Numbered from the stretch's first letter, positions 41,548 to 51,177 are shown. The stretch: DNA of 59,118 bases from Acidobacteriota bacterium (GCA_023410055.1 JAEYQK010000008.1:1-59118); one strand, 5' to 3'. Numbers and translations are program-made. Notes: generated by a model from the sequence alone, not told the origin.

Positions 41548-44500
41548 CTAGAACGACAGTCGTAGCGCAATTTGGATTAGCCGTGGATCTCTAGCGCGCC
41601 GGACCGCTCCGAATGTATCGCCGTTCGTAAAATTCCCGTCAGGGCTGAGAAATTGCGTATGGTTAAAGAGGTTGAAAACTTCCGCGCGGAATTGCAATTG
41701 CCTGGTTTCCGTCAGGCGGAAGCCTTTGTGTATGCCCAGGTCGAAGTTCACGATGCCGGGCCCACAACAGATTGTTCGCGGAGAACTGCCAATCTGGCCC
41801 AGCGGTGCGTCGGCAAAGGATGCGGAATCGAAATAGTAACCGCCCGATGTGCGGGGATCGAGCCGTCTGAAAGGTGCGACGAGGTCCGGTTCGCCCGGAG
41901 TCTCGAAGTCCCAGCTGCTCATCAACTCACGATCGCCACTCGAAGTGATTCGGATCGGGAAGCCAGACTGCAATGTGGTGATTCCGGAGAACGCCCACCC
42001 GTTCAGGACGTGGGTCGTCCAGTTACGAAGTTGAAATTTCGGCAGCTCCCACTTGTAGCTGATGACGAAGCGATGACGCGCGTCAAAAAGTGACAGAGAC
42101 CGCGAACGACTGATGTCCAGTGGATTCACTTCGTTCTCGACGCTGGAAGCATTGTCGATTGACTTGCCAAATGTGTATGCCGCGAACAACTCCAGTCCTG
42201 CTGCCATCCTATGTCGCACGGAAGCCTGGAAGGAGTTGTATGACGAATTGGCGACGGGATGCATGCCAAAGATGCTGTTGAAAATTGGAACGCCATCAGA
42301 GGGGCATCCTTCTCCGGTGGTAGGTTCGCACAGCGGCGACGAATATCGCCGCAGACCAACCAGCGTAATGGGATTGGCATTCGGTCCAGTCACGCTTGGA
42401 ACAGAGCCGTAAGGAAGATGAACCGTCACTCCTGACGGAATGGCTCCAGGTTCAATATAGTAGGCGCTATCCGCTCCAAACGGTCCACAACTCATTCCCG
42501 GTATCTGGTTAAGGTCGAGGCACGTCTGCGCATTGCCGTAGTTCTCGTCCATCGTGGCAAGCAGTCGGTGACCCTGCGTCCCGACGTACGAGAGTTGCAA
42601 CAGGGTATCTCTTCCTAGCTCGCGTTGAACACTGAAGTGATAGTGGATTGCATATTGGCTCGGAAGCTTCTCAGGGAAGTTGCCGTAGAGAAGAATCGGG
42701 CGGAACAGCGAGAAGTCAACTGCCGATCCGCGTGTTGGGTCTAGATAGCCATGGAAAGGATTCGGCTTCGTTGTTCCGTCCTGCGCCAGGAAGGGGGTGT
42801 TGAAGAATGGGTTCGTCAGGAAAGTGCTGGCACCGAACGGAGCTTGCGCACTAAACGTCGACAGGAGCAGTTGCTCGTTGCTGTCGTAGAAGACTCCCCA
42901 TCCCATCTTGACGCTCGTTCGTCCTGGCCCGCCTGACAATCGCGAAAGCCAGCCATTGTTCCATCCTGGAGACCACGCCAAACCGATCCTCGGCGCGAAT
43001 GATCGCGCATAGCTTTTCGTGAGTCCATTCGGGACGTTCTCGTCGCCCGGGAATACGAGTCCCATCGGGAACATCGACTTGGCGCTGCCGGTTGGAGAAC
43101 AGTCGGTTCCGAGTTCCGCGGCGAGCGGATTGGTTGGATCCAATTCACAGCCGTAAACGCTCGTCGCCTGTCCGGGCCTGAAGGATTGTACGCGTTTGCC
43201 GGCGTCGGCTTGTGGAGTGTTAAATTCCCAGCGCAGACCGTAATTCAAGGTTACGTTCGGGCGGATCTTCCAGGAGTCCTGACCGAACAGCGCGAACTGC
43301 GTGGCGCGAACATTCTCAAGGTTCCCGGATCCTTGTACGTATGTATCTGGCAGTCCGAGTAGGTAATTTGGAATGAGATTGCTATACCCAACATCGTTTG
43401 GACCACCGCCCGTGAATTCGATGTCGCCGTTGGTCGCATAGAAATAGAGCTGATCGAGTCGCTGATTGCGGACCTCACCACCGAACTTGACCGTGTGTTC
43501 GCCTAATCTGCGCGTGTAACTCTCGGAGGCGGCGTACACATTGCCTTTCTGAGAGAAATATCCATTCGGATTGTTGCCAATCGAAAAGCCACCGGCGAGC
43601 GCTATGAACGGCACTCCTTCCCGAGACGGCCCGTATCCCGGCGAAATGCCAATCAGGGGATTCTCGGGGTCGCTGAAGCATTGGTCCGCGGGTACATTCG
43701 AGCACGAATCCTGCACAACATTCGTGTGCTGGGGCGACATGAGCTTACCTTGCCCTTGTCGGAAATACGTCAGCCGCAGCTCATTGTTCGTCTTTGCGTT
43801 AACGGCCCACTCGTGTGTAAGTGCCACTTGCTGAAAACGCTCATCGGTGTCACTGCCAAAGCCAGAGAGGTTGGCACCGTTACCTTGGAATCGAGGAAAC
43901 GGGTCAGAACCGCTGGTTCCCGTTAGGTAGTAGTAGGCGCTCAGCCGCTGCTGGTTGGTGATGTTGTGGTCGATTCGGAACGTCGTCTGGTCGAACCTGC
44001 CGGACGCTCTTGCATTGCCACGGTACTCACCGTTACTGAGGTTCGAGAGAGGGACGAATCTGTTTAGCAGGTCGGTCGCGGTCCTGTCGAAACAGGCAGA
44101 GGGGATCACATTGCCGGGGAAGATCGCTGAGTACGCAGTTCCGGCCGCAATGGGGGCTCCCCCGGCCTGAGCGACCGCAGCGGCACAGCCAGCGCGTCCG
44201 TTCAGCGTATCAGCGACAAACGAATCAGTCACCACCCCCGTGAAAGCCGGACCACCAGAGAAGTTCCCCGTGCGCTCAGCGTTGGTAGGCAACGTCAGCG
44301 CATCGGAAGAGATATCACGCCTAAGGCGCTGGCCTTCGTAGGACACGAAGAAAAATGTTCTGTTCTTGCGGATCGGTCCGCCCAAGGTCGCCCCAAACTG
44401 GTTCTGCTTGAACGCCGCCTTCTCCGGGTCGAAGTATCCTTTCGCGTTCAACACATCGTTTCTCAGGTACTCGTAAGCGTTTCCATGCAGCTTCTCCGAG

Positions 44501-45240
44501 CCCGACTTGGTAATGACATTAAGAACGGAGCCCGAGTTACGCCCAAGTTCTGCCATGTAGTCGTGCGAAATCACGCGAAATTCGCGGATGGTGTCGGGCG
44601 AGGGCTGAATCGCGGGAGCATTGACGAACTGGTCACTCGAGTACCCGCCGTTGACATTGTAGAAATTGGAACGCGCCCGTCCGCCATTCACTGACACGAC
44701 GCCCGGTTGTTCGCTGCCGTAAAAGAGATCAGCTCCCACGGTACTCTCGACGCCCGGCTGTAGCTGCAACAACTCGAAAGCATTACGCGATTTCAGGGGC
44801 AGGGCAGCGATGAATGAGTCCCTCATCCCCATTCCAAGTTGGGTGTCGCCGATGTCAACCCGCGAACCGCTCGCGCCGCGCGCCTGCTCAATGACACCCT
44901 GCCCGAGGGTCATGTTCAGACTCAGCGTAACCACCTGGCCGACACTGATGCGAATGTCATTGATAACGGTCGTCTTGAACCCGTCGGCCTTGACTTGCAG
45001 CTTGTATCTACCCACCGGCAATGAAGAGAACTCAAACACGCCCTTGTTATCGGTTGTCGCCGCCTGCATGGCTGAGGTTTCGGCGTTTTCCACGATGACA
45101 AATGCGCTCACAATCGGAGCGCGAGCAGCATCTGAAACAGTTCCTCTGATTTGCGCTGTGTTCTGGGCCGAGCAAACCGAAACAAAAACAAACGGGAGAA
45201 CCAACAGGAGTCGTCGAAAATGGCGAACGTTCACAGACAT
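41548..45240 (-). CDS. TonB-dependent receptor, Oar-like, with carboxypeptidase-regulatory-like N-terminus
   Basis: About 1230 residues. Starts at 45240 (ATG), 45234 (GTG) and 45261 (TTG) are all in frame; GAGGAG directly abuts the ATG and is 6 nt from the GTG, so the GTG may be the real one. A signal peptide ends near VCSAQ. Residues about 30-110 form a CarboxypepD_reg-like domain (AQIRGTVSDAARAPI ... SSLPVGRYKLQVKADGF). A plug domain follows (NAFELLQLQPGVESTVG ... VNGGRARSNFYNVNG), then a large outer-membrane barrel ending in the C-terminal aromatic IALRLSF. This acidobacterial expansion family is thought to import glycans or other large substrates; the ligand is unknown. It heads an apparent three-gene unit with a TonB_C protein and a UDP-sugar dehydrogenase. 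Confidence 0.9.
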   Translation of the reverse strand: MSVNVRHFRRLLLVLPFVFVSVCSAQNTAQIRGTVSDAARAPIVSAFVIVENAETSAMQAATTDNKGVFEFSSLPVGRYKLQVKADGFKTTVINDIRISVGQVVTLSLNMTLGQGVIEQARGASGSRVDIGDTQLGMGMRDSFIAALPLKSRNAFELLQLQPGVESTVGADLFYGSEQPGVVSVNGGRARSNFYNVNGGYSSDQFVNAPAIQPSPDTIREFRVISHDYMAELGRNSGSVLNVITKSGSEKLHGNAYEYLRNDVLNAKGYFDPEKAAFKQNQFGATLGGPIRKNRTFFFVSYEGQRLRRDISSDALTLPTNAERTGNFSGGPAFTGVVTDSFVADTLNGRAGCAAAVAQAGGAPIAAGTAYSAIFPGNVIPSACFDRTATDLLNRFVPLSNLSNGEYRGNARASGRFDQTTFRIDHNITNQQRLSAYYYLTGTSGSDPFPRFQGNGANLSGFGSDTDERFQQVALTHEWAVNAKTNNELRLTYFRQGQGKLMSPQHTNVVQDSCSNVPADQCFSDPENPLIGISPGYGPSREGVPFIALAGGFSIGNNPNGYFSQKGNVYAASESYTRRLGEHTVKFGGEVRNQRLDQLYFYATNGDIEFTGGGPNDVGYSNLIPNYLLGLPDTYVQGSGNLENVRATQFALFGQDSWKIRPNVTLNYGLRWEFNTPQADAGKRVQSFRPGQATSVYGCELDPTNPLAAELGTDCSPTGSAKSMFPMGLVFPGDENVPNGLTKSYARSFAPRIGLAWSPGWNNGWLSRLSGGPGRTSVKMGWGVFYDSNEQLLLSTFSAQAPFGASTFLTNPFFNTPFLAQDGTTKPNPFHGYLDPTRGSAVDFSLFRPILLYGNFPEKLPSQYAIHYHFSVQRELGRDTLLQLSYVGTQGHRLLATMDENYGNAQTCLDLNQIPGMSCGPFGADSAYYIEPGAIPSGVTVHLPYGSVPSVTGPNANPITLVGLRRYSSPLCEPTTGEGCPSDGVPIFNSIFGMHPVANSSYNSFQASVRHRMAAGLELFAAYTFGKSIDNASSVENEVNPLDISRSRSLSLFDARHRFVISYKWELPKFQLRNWTTHVLNGWAFSGITTLQSGFPIRITSSGDRELMSSWDFETPGEPDLVAPFRRLDPRTSGGYYFDSASFADAPLGQIGSSPRTICCGPGIVNFDLGIHKGFRLTETRQLQFRAEVFNLFNHTQFLSPDGNFTNGDTFGAVRRARDPRLIQIALRLSF

Positions 45241-45261
45241 CTCCTCGAAATGTGGCAACAA

Positions 45262-45592
45262 GGTAATTGGCCGAAAAGAACCGAATCAAGCAGAAACGTA
45301 ACTGCGAGGTATTACCTACGAGATTCCGGGCATGTCCTTTGGTCACAAATCTGGCAAACGTGGAGCAACAAAGGCGTGGCTGAACTAAAGCGGTTGATCG
45401 CGATTCTCTCCCGAATGAACAACAGCAGCGCGAGCCGTCCTTCGACGGCACGATTGGTGAGCGGAAAGAGATGGTTTTACCCGGGCCGGAGACTGAGAAT
45501 GGCGCCCCCTTACCAAGACGAAGAGAACGCATCATTGGACAACATCTGCGACCTCCCCTTCGGCACTAGGTTAGCAACCACTTGGTTGTACA
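45262..45592. promoter_or_regulatory. Divergent intergenic region, receptor / second glycan cluster
   Basis: 331 bp presumed to hold two divergent promoters. It contains an 11-bp palindrome AGGTATTACCT at 45307-45317, and CAACC/GGTTG (45575-45579, 45584-45588) forms a 5-bp hairpin ending 4 nt before the ATG at 45593, where no SD is seen. No convincing -35/-10 pair was found in either direction. Confidence 0.3.
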
Positions 45593-46537
45593 ATGACGGA
45601 CATGCCCATTGACATCGCCATGCCAGCCTACAACTGTGCAGCGTGGATAGATGATCTCCTCAATTCCATTCTCAGTCAGGACTACACGGATTGGCGCATC
45701 ATTGCCCGCGATGACGACTCCAGCGACAATACCGCTGCTATCCTGCAGCGCTGGCAAGAGAGGCTCAAGGAACGTTTCGTGGTGCTTGAAGACTCGAGCA
45801 AGACCAATTTGGGTATGATCGGCAATTACGATGCCGTGCTCAAACGGTCTGCAGCGCGGTGGGTAATGCTTGCTGATCCCGACGATGTCTGGCTGCCCAA
45901 CAAGATATCGAAGGCGCTGGACGTGATGGATGCGGCGGAAAAGGCGTGCGAGGCGAACACCCCCATATTGGTGTGTAGCGACGCTGCGGTCGTTGATGAT
46001 CATCTCAAGGAGATAGCGCCATCCTATTGGCGCTGGCTGAATCAGAATCCCGAACTACTCTCTGTCTTTCACAGGACCATTGTGGAGAGCGCAGCATTGA
46101 CTTCCACCATGATGGTTAACCGAGCGCTGCTCAATGTTGCGTTGCCACTAATCGGCGCATCGTGTCCCGACTGGTGGCTTGCCATGGTCGCCTGCGCATT
46201 CGGCAAGATTGTCAGCATTCCAGAGAGAACGATCCTTTACCGCCGACATTCAGCCAATGACTCGCTGGCGCCGCTCACGTCTACGATTCCTGAGGCGGTC
46301 GTGCGCGTCGGCCAGGCACGCAAACGCATTCGTAGGCTAATTCGGCAGTATGCAGTGCAGGCAGGCGAGTTTCACCGCCGCTTTGGAAGTAAGGTCCCGT
46401 CGACGGATGCTGACGCGCTCAGTGCCGCCGCCATTCTTCCTTCGCTCGGGTGGCTGGCTCGCAGGCATGTAATCATTGGCCATAAGCTCTGGTTTGCCTC
46501 CCCCGTCAAGAATGCCGGATTGATGATATTTACCTGA
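45593..46537 (+). CDS. Glycosyltransferase family 2
   Basis: 314 residues; ATG at 45593, with another in-frame ATG at 45602 (MPIDIAMPAYN). The GT-A core has IAMPAYNCAAWIDDLLNSIL, RDDDSSDNT and LADPDDVWLPNKI (DxD equivalent PDD). The C-terminal 60 residues are basic. It opens a second plus-strand glycan cluster reaching to 54267. Homology resembles rhamnosyl/galactosyl transferases of O-antigen loci; the donor is not assignable. Confidence 0.84.
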   Translation: MTDMPIDIAMPAYNCAAWIDDLLNSILSQDYTDWRIIARDDDSSDNTAAILQRWQERLKERFVVLEDSSKTNLGMIGNYDAVLKRSAARWVMLADPDDVWLPNKISKALDVMDAAEKACEANTPILVCSDAAVVDDHLKEIAPSYWRWLNQNPELLSVFHRTIVESAALTSTMMVNRALLNVALPLIGASCPDWWLAMVACAFGKIVSIPERTILYRRHSANDSLAPLTSTIPEAVVRVGQARKRIRRLIRQYAVQAGEFHRRFGSKVPSTDADALSAAAILPSLGWLARRHVIIGHKLWFASPVKNAGLMIFT

Positions 46538-46545
46538 TTGAGAGT

Positions 46546-46584
46546 GTGTCCAAACGGCGACATGGATCGCCTATGGCGGGACAC
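46546..46584 (+). terminator. Imperfect hairpin after the first GT2 gene
   Basis: GTGTCC (46546-46551) pairs with GGACAC (46579-46584) and inside GGCG (46556-46559) with CGCC (46568-46571). No U-run follows. It may be an attenuator or an mRNA-end structure before the GT4 pair. Confidence 0.3.
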
Positions 46585-46671
46585 CATCTGTTATCTACTT
46601 AACTGCTTCTCTATCTGGTATTCTTCGCCCAACAAGCCAGTTCGACACTTCGGGAGGCTGGGTCGTCACAC

Positions 46672-47832
46672 ATGATTCGCATTGCCGTCGATACTATCGT
46701 TACCCGGCCACCATTTACCTTCCGCGGCCTTTTTGAATACACCCGCATGATGCTGGAGCAGTTCCATAATCTAGCGCCGGAGTTCGAAGTAGACATTTCC
46801 GCTTATGTAGGGAGCGGCTTTGCACCGGAAATCACGGGTTTAACGGAGACAGCGTCATATCGAACGATCCAGAGCCCGCTGATGGATCATCTGCGTCGTT
46901 GGCGCTTCGGTGGCGGCGCCAGGCTTGTCAAGCGAGATGGGAACGATGTGCTGTTCACAACGCACATGGAGACGGTCTCCCTGCCAGGAACTCCGTTTGT
47001 CGTCATGTTGCACGACGTGGATTTCATGCGCTTCCGCCAATACGGCCGGGCCGACACAGCTCGTCTTTTTGCGCTGTGCTGGCTGGCCGCACAAAGCGCA
47101 AAACTGGTGTTGACAAACTCGGAATGCTCGAAGCGGGACATAGTCAAGTTCCTGCACGTTGCACCGCAAAAGGTGCAGGTCATTTATCTGGGCTGCAAAC
47201 ACGAACTGTACAACCAGGCTCCGGCGACTGACGAGCTTGAGGCGCTGCGAGAGCGCTTTTCACTGCATCGGCCTTACATTCTGCACCACGGGACCTTTCA
47301 GCCACGCAAGAACCTTCTCCGGCTTGTCCGCGCGTACGAACGACTCGTCGCAAATGGCGCCGCCGCCGACTGCGACCTTGTGCTGGCCGGAAACTACGGC
47401 TGGAACTGCGAAGATGTCGTGCAGGCGTGCAAAGAAATGAAAGCCCCCGGCCGCGTTGTTGTTACCGGTTTCTTGGAGGAAAAAGATCTTGCCGCCCTTG
47501 TCAAAGGAGCCTATCTTTCCGTAGTCCCCTCGCTCTGGGAGGGCTTTTGCTTCCCCATGGTCGAAGCGATGGCGTGCGGTATTCCGACTGTCGTGGCTGA
47601 CAATTCGTGTCTGCCCGAGGTTTCCGGCGGAGTGCTTAGTTACTTCAATGCGGAGTCAGTGGAACAGATGGCGGACACGATTCGCGCCGGACTGCATGAC
47701 GAGGATTTGCGCGCAAGACTGCGTCAGGACGGACTCAAGCGCGCCGCTGAATTCACTTGGGAGCGCTGTGCGCGGGAGACACTCACTGCGCTGAAGACAG
47801 TCGCGACTTGCTCGCGAGGTGAACAATCTTGA
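46672..47832 (+). CDS. Glycosyltransferase family 4, paralogue A
   Basis: 386 residues, GT-B fold. RIAVDTIVTRPPFTFRGLFEYT opens the acceptor domain; the donor domain has ILHHGTFQPRKNLLRLVRAY, VPSLWEGFCFPMVEAMACG (with the conserved E-x7-E pattern) and PTVVADNSCLPEVSGG. It resembles mannosyl/rhamnosyl transferases. GGGAGG lies rather far (14 nt) from the ATG. Its 3' end overlaps the start of a close paralogue by 4 nt. Confidence 0.87.
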   Translation: MIRIAVDTIVTRPPFTFRGLFEYTRMMLEQFHNLAPEFEVDISAYVGSGFAPEITGLTETASYRTIQSPLMDHLRRWRFGGGARLVKRDGNDVLFTTHMETVSLPGTPFVVMLHDVDFMRFRQYGRADTARLFALCWLAAQSAKLVLTNSECSKRDIVKFLHVAPQKVQVIYLGCKHELYNQAPATDELEALRERFSLHRPYILHHGTFQPRKNLLRLVRAYERLVANGAAADCDLVLAGNYGWNCEDVVQACKEMKAPGRVVVTGFLEEKDLAALVKGAYLSVVPSLWEGFCFPMVEAMACGIPTVVADNSCLPEVSGGVLSYFNAESVEQMADTIRAGLHDEDLRARLRQDGLKRAAEFTWERCARETLTALKTVATCSRGEQS

Positions 47833-48977
47833 TTAAGATTGCCGTAGATACCTTCGCGACTCGTCCTCCATGGAATTGCGGCGGAATTTACGAATACACT
47901 CGTCAGCTTCTCTGTTGCTTTGGGCGCTTATCCTCGGAACTAGACTGCGATATTACGGCTCTTGTCGGAAAGGACTACACCTCTCTGATCGAGGGACTTC
48001 AGCGTACCTCTTCTTTTCGAACAAGAGTATGTGCGGGCATCGATCAAGCCAGGTTCTGGCGTTACGGCGGATGCGGTTGGCAATCGCAACGCCTGCGGGC
48101 AGACGCCGTTTTGCTGACAAACCCGGATGTGCTGCCCTTTGCGATGCCGCCGTATGCGGTAATGATCCATGATGTACCGTTTCTGAATACGAACTCGTAC
48201 TCCGGGTTCAAGAACTGGCGTTTCCGAGCACTTACTGGGCATATCGCGCACGGGGCCAGCAGGATTCTCGCCAATTCGGAATACACGAAGTCCGATATTG
48301 TGCGCCATCTGGGCGTTGCGCCGGAAAAGGTGGCCGTTACTCCTCTGTCATACAACCGCTCCTTGTACAACACGGAGCCAGTCGACGACGTGCTGAGGCA
48401 GGCGATTGCGGCGAGGTGGAATCTGCAGCGGCCATACATCTTGCATTGCGGCACGCTGCAAGCGCGAAAGAACCTGGTACGCCTTATCAAAGCATATGAC
48501 GAGTTGCTCAACCAGAATAGGACGATGGAGTTCGATCTCGTCCTGGCAGGGATGATGGGATGGCAGCACGAACCGATTCTTCAGGCGGCAAGTCGCGTTT
48601 CGGCACCGGGACGCGTGGTCCTGACCAGGTCACTACCCGAAACAGAACTTTCGGCTCTCGTCAAGGGTGCCACCCTGTGCGTGATTCCTAGTCTGTATGA
48701 GGGTTTCTGCCTTCCCATGCTTGAATCAATGGCATGTGGTGTTCCAACTGTGGTCGCCAACAATTCGTGCCTGCCAGAGGTTTCCGGTGGAGTCTTGCGT
48801 TATTTCGATGCTGAGTCGGTCGAGCAAATTGCAGAGACGATTCGTGCCGTTTTGGAGAGTGCTTCGGAACAGCAGCGTCTGCGCCAGGCAGGACTGAACA
48901 GGGCTGCGGAATTTAGTTGGGAACGTTGCGCCCGGCAGACCCTGCAAGTATTGCAGCAGGTCGCAAGTGGCTCATGA
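47829..48977 (+). CDS. Glycosyltransferase family 4, paralogue B
   Basis: 382 residues starting at a TTG (47829) that overlaps the TGA of paralogue A (TTGA); GAGGTG lies about 8 nt upstream. KIAVDTFATRPPWNCGGIYEYT, ILHCGTLQARKNLVRLIKAY and VPSLYEGF-type blocks (here IPSLYEGFCLPMLESMACG) mirror paralogue A. The C-terminal 90 residues are strikingly alike, the acceptor half much less so, suggesting duplication followed by a change of acceptor. Confidence 0.87.
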   Translation: MIKIAVDTFATRPPWNCGGIYEYTRQLLCCFGRLSSELDCDITALVGKDYTSLIEGLQRTSSFRTRVCAGIDQARFWRYGGCGWQSQRLRADAVLLTNPDVLPFAMPPYAVMIHDVPFLNTNSYSGFKNWRFRALTGHIAHGASRILANSEYTKSDIVRHLGVAPEKVAVTPLSYNRSLYNTEPVDDVLRQAIAARWNLQRPYILHCGTLQARKNLVRLIKAYDELLNQNRTMEFDLVLAGMMGWQHEPILQAASRVSAPGRVVLTRSLPETELSALVKGATLCVIPSLYEGFCLPMLESMACGVPTVVANNSCLPEVSGGVLRYFDAESVEQIAETIRAVLESASEQQRLRQAGLNRAAEFSWERCARQTLQVLQQVASGS

Positions 48978-48996
48978 AGTCCGCATTGGAGACGAC

Positions 48997-50538
48997 ATGT
49001 CGATCCTGATGAGACATCGCGAGTGGCTGCGCAATCTTCTTGCGCCCTTTCCACTGCTCCTGCGGTTGACCCACGCCGCGGGGTGGACCACGCTTGGGAC
49101 CTTAATCGGCAACGGGCTAACCTTCCTGGCTATGATCGGCGTTGCGCGCATTTTGGGGCGCGAGGCGTTCGGCGAGGTTGGAATTCTGCAGAGCACTACC
49201 ACGATGTTCCAAGTCTTTGCCGCCGTCGGCCTGGGTATGACGGCGATGAAGCATGTCGCCGAATATCGAGCAAAACAGCCAGAACGGGCTGGGCACATCA
49301 TTGCCATTTCCGACCTGACGGCCGTCGTGGCAGGGGGGATTGCTGCGACTGTGGTTTTGGTGTTTGCTCCATGGCTCGCTGCCAACATACTGGTTCGTCC
49401 GGCGATGACGCCATTGCTGCGCATAGCAGCGGTGACGATTGGGCTCAGCTCCCTCTCCGGCGCAATGAACGGCACGCTCGCAGGGATGGAAGAATTTCGC
49501 TCAATCGCTCTGATCAACTTTGTTGGCGGCTTAATAGGATTTCCCCTGGTTCTGTGCGGAGCCGTATGGAAGGGCGTGGAAGGCGTAGTCATCGCACTGG
49601 CGATGCAGGCCTTTCTAAATTGCCTGCTGCTGAACTGGATGGCGCGGCGCAAGGCCAGAAAGCACGGTATCCCGATTCGCCTGAAGGGTGCCACGGAATG
49701 GAAAGTTCTGTGGCGGTTTTCGCTGCCAGCGTTACTGGCAGGCATTGCGATTAGTCCAGCCGAATGGGTGTGCAGCGCGATGCTGGTGCACCACAACGGT
49801 TATTCGCAGATGGGCTTCTACACAGCCGCAATGCAGTGGCGCAACGTACTGATGTTCATCCCCATCATGATCGTGCAATCGGCACTGCCGGTTTTCGCCT
49901 CGGTCAAGAGCGCGCACGGAGAAGCGTCGGCAGAGTTCAACCGGTTGATGGTTATCTCGCAGGGCGCAATCATGCTTCTCATCTTGCCGATAGCCACACT
50001 GCTTATGTTCTTATCGCACGAGGTTTTTCGACTATACGGCGCGGCGTATTTGCCGGGAAGCGCGACTCTGATTGGAGTCTGTTTTCTGGTCATCGTGCAC
50101 TGCTCGGGATGTGGGCTTGGTCCGGCTATCGAGGCGTGGGGCAATATGTGGGCCCCAGCCGTCTTCAATTTCTGTTGGGGATTGATTTACATTCTGCTTG
50201 TCTGGGCCGAGGTGGGCCGCTGGGGAGCGCTGGCGCTGCCGTTCAGTGCGGGTGTCGCAACCGTCGCGCAAACCTACATGTACCTTCTCTATTTTCATCG
50301 GAGATTTCCGGAAAATATTGGCACTCGTATTTCAGGGGTTGTGGCTGCTGCGATCGTCTTGGCAAGCTTTTGCCTTGCTCTTCCGGCGGGAGTGCGAGTT
50401 TGGCTCGCGGTGCCTTGCTTCGCAACGGTTCTGCTATTTGCAGTGCTGTACTTCTCCGACCGTGAATTGGTGTACGGCACGTTGGTATCTAGTTGGAATA
50501 CAATGGCATCTTCGTGGAAGAGTCGGCATGGTTTCTGA
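48997..50538 (+). CDS. Oligosaccharide flippase, Wzx / MATE-like (second)
   Basis: 513 residues from the ATG at 48997 (GGAG 5 nt upstream); a GTG at 48967 would overlap the GT4 gene. Many hydrophobic helices run over the length, starting LGTLIGNGLTFLAMIGVARILG and GEVGILQSTTTMFQVFAAVGLG, typical of the Wzx/MVF fold. It should export lipid-linked units built by the GTs of this plus-strand cluster. No Wzy-like gene lies nearby, so polymerisation may not be involved or may use the other locus. Confidence 0.85.
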   Translation: MSILMRHREWLRNLLAPFPLLLRLTHAAGWTTLGTLIGNGLTFLAMIGVARILGREAFGEVGILQSTTTMFQVFAAVGLGMTAMKHVAEYRAKQPERAGHIIAISDLTAVVAGGIAATVVLVFAPWLAANILVRPAMTPLLRIAAVTIGLSSLSGAMNGTLAGMEEFRSIALINFVGGLIGFPLVLCGAVWKGVEGVVIALAMQAFLNCLLLNWMARRKARKHGIPIRLKGATEWKVLWRFSLPALLAGIAISPAEWVCSAMLVHHNGYSQMGFYTAAMQWRNVLMFIPIMIVQSALPVFASVKSAHGEASAEFNRLMVISQGAIMLLILPIATLLMFLSHEVFRLYGAAYLPGSATLIGVCFLVIVHCSGCGLGPAIEAWGNMWAPAVFNFCWGLIYILLVWAEVGRWGALALPFSAGVATVAQTYMYLLYFHRRFPENIGTRISGVVAAAIVLASFCLALPAGVRVWLAVPCFATVLLFAVLYFSDRELVYGTLVSSWNTMASSWKSRHGF

Positions 50539-50565
50539 GCCTCTACATTCATTCCAGGAATGAGT

Positions 50566-51177
50566 ATGGGAATGTTCGAATCGACCGTTAACTTAGTGCT
50601 GCCGCGGCCGAGCATTCGGGTAATCGAAACTCGGATTCCCGGCTGCTACGAATTGCAGCCAACAGTCGTGGACGACTCGCGTGGTTCTTTTGCCAAGATT
50701 TTCCATCAGCCTCTCTGGGAAGATCTTGGCTTGTGCACTGAGTTCCCGGAAGAATACGTGACGCGGTCGCTGCCCGGGACGCTACGCGGATTGCACTTTC
50801 AAATGCCTCCTATGCAGCATCACAAAGTTGTGGTTTGTTTACGGGGGCGTGCTTGGGACGTGGCCGTGGACCTGCGGAGGGATTCACCAACATATGGCGA
50901 GCATGTTTCAGTTAATCTGACTGACTCGCTGGCCAATGCGCTCTATGTACCCGCCGGCGTAGCGCACGGGTTTTGCGTAACGGGTGCCGAAGCGCTGCTG
51001 TACTACAAGGTTTCAACGGTGTATTCCCCCGTACATGATGCCGGTATCCGATGGGATTCTTGCCGAATTCCGTGGCCGATCTCCGTTCCCATCCTCTCTG
51101 AAAGGGACAAGTCCCTGCCTCCATTTTCCGCATTTCAAAGCCCGTTCACTCTCGATACATCGGGGCCGCAGTTATGA
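50566..51177 (+). CDS. RmlC-like cupin sugar 3,5-epimerase, divergent
   Basis: 203 residues; ATG 50566 is preferred since AGGA stands 6 nt upstream (50560 and 50572 also possible). TLRGLHFQMPPMQHHKVVVC keeps the catalytic His and the Lys, and STVYSPVHDAGIRWD the Tyr and Asp of dTDP-4-keto-6-deoxyhexose epimerases. It is clearly different from the rmlC at 37921, so it likely serves another deoxysugar, together with the reductase-like SDR that overlaps its stop by ATGA. Confidence 0.83.
   Translation: MGMFESTVNLVLPRPSIRVIETRIPGCYELQPTVVDDSRGSFAKIFHQPLWEDLGLCTEFPEEYVTRSLPGTLRGLHFQMPPMQHHKVVVCLRGRAWDVAVDLRRDSPTYGEHVSVNLTDSLANALYVPAGVAHGFCVTGAEALLYYKVSTVYSPVHDAGIRWDSCRIPWPISVPILSERDKSLPPFSAFQSPFTLDTSGPQL

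Noticed and set aside
46538..46671. Hairpin region considered as an insertion-sequence end or REP element
   Set aside because: Only one imperfect copy is present in the window, with no transposase and no target-site duplication.
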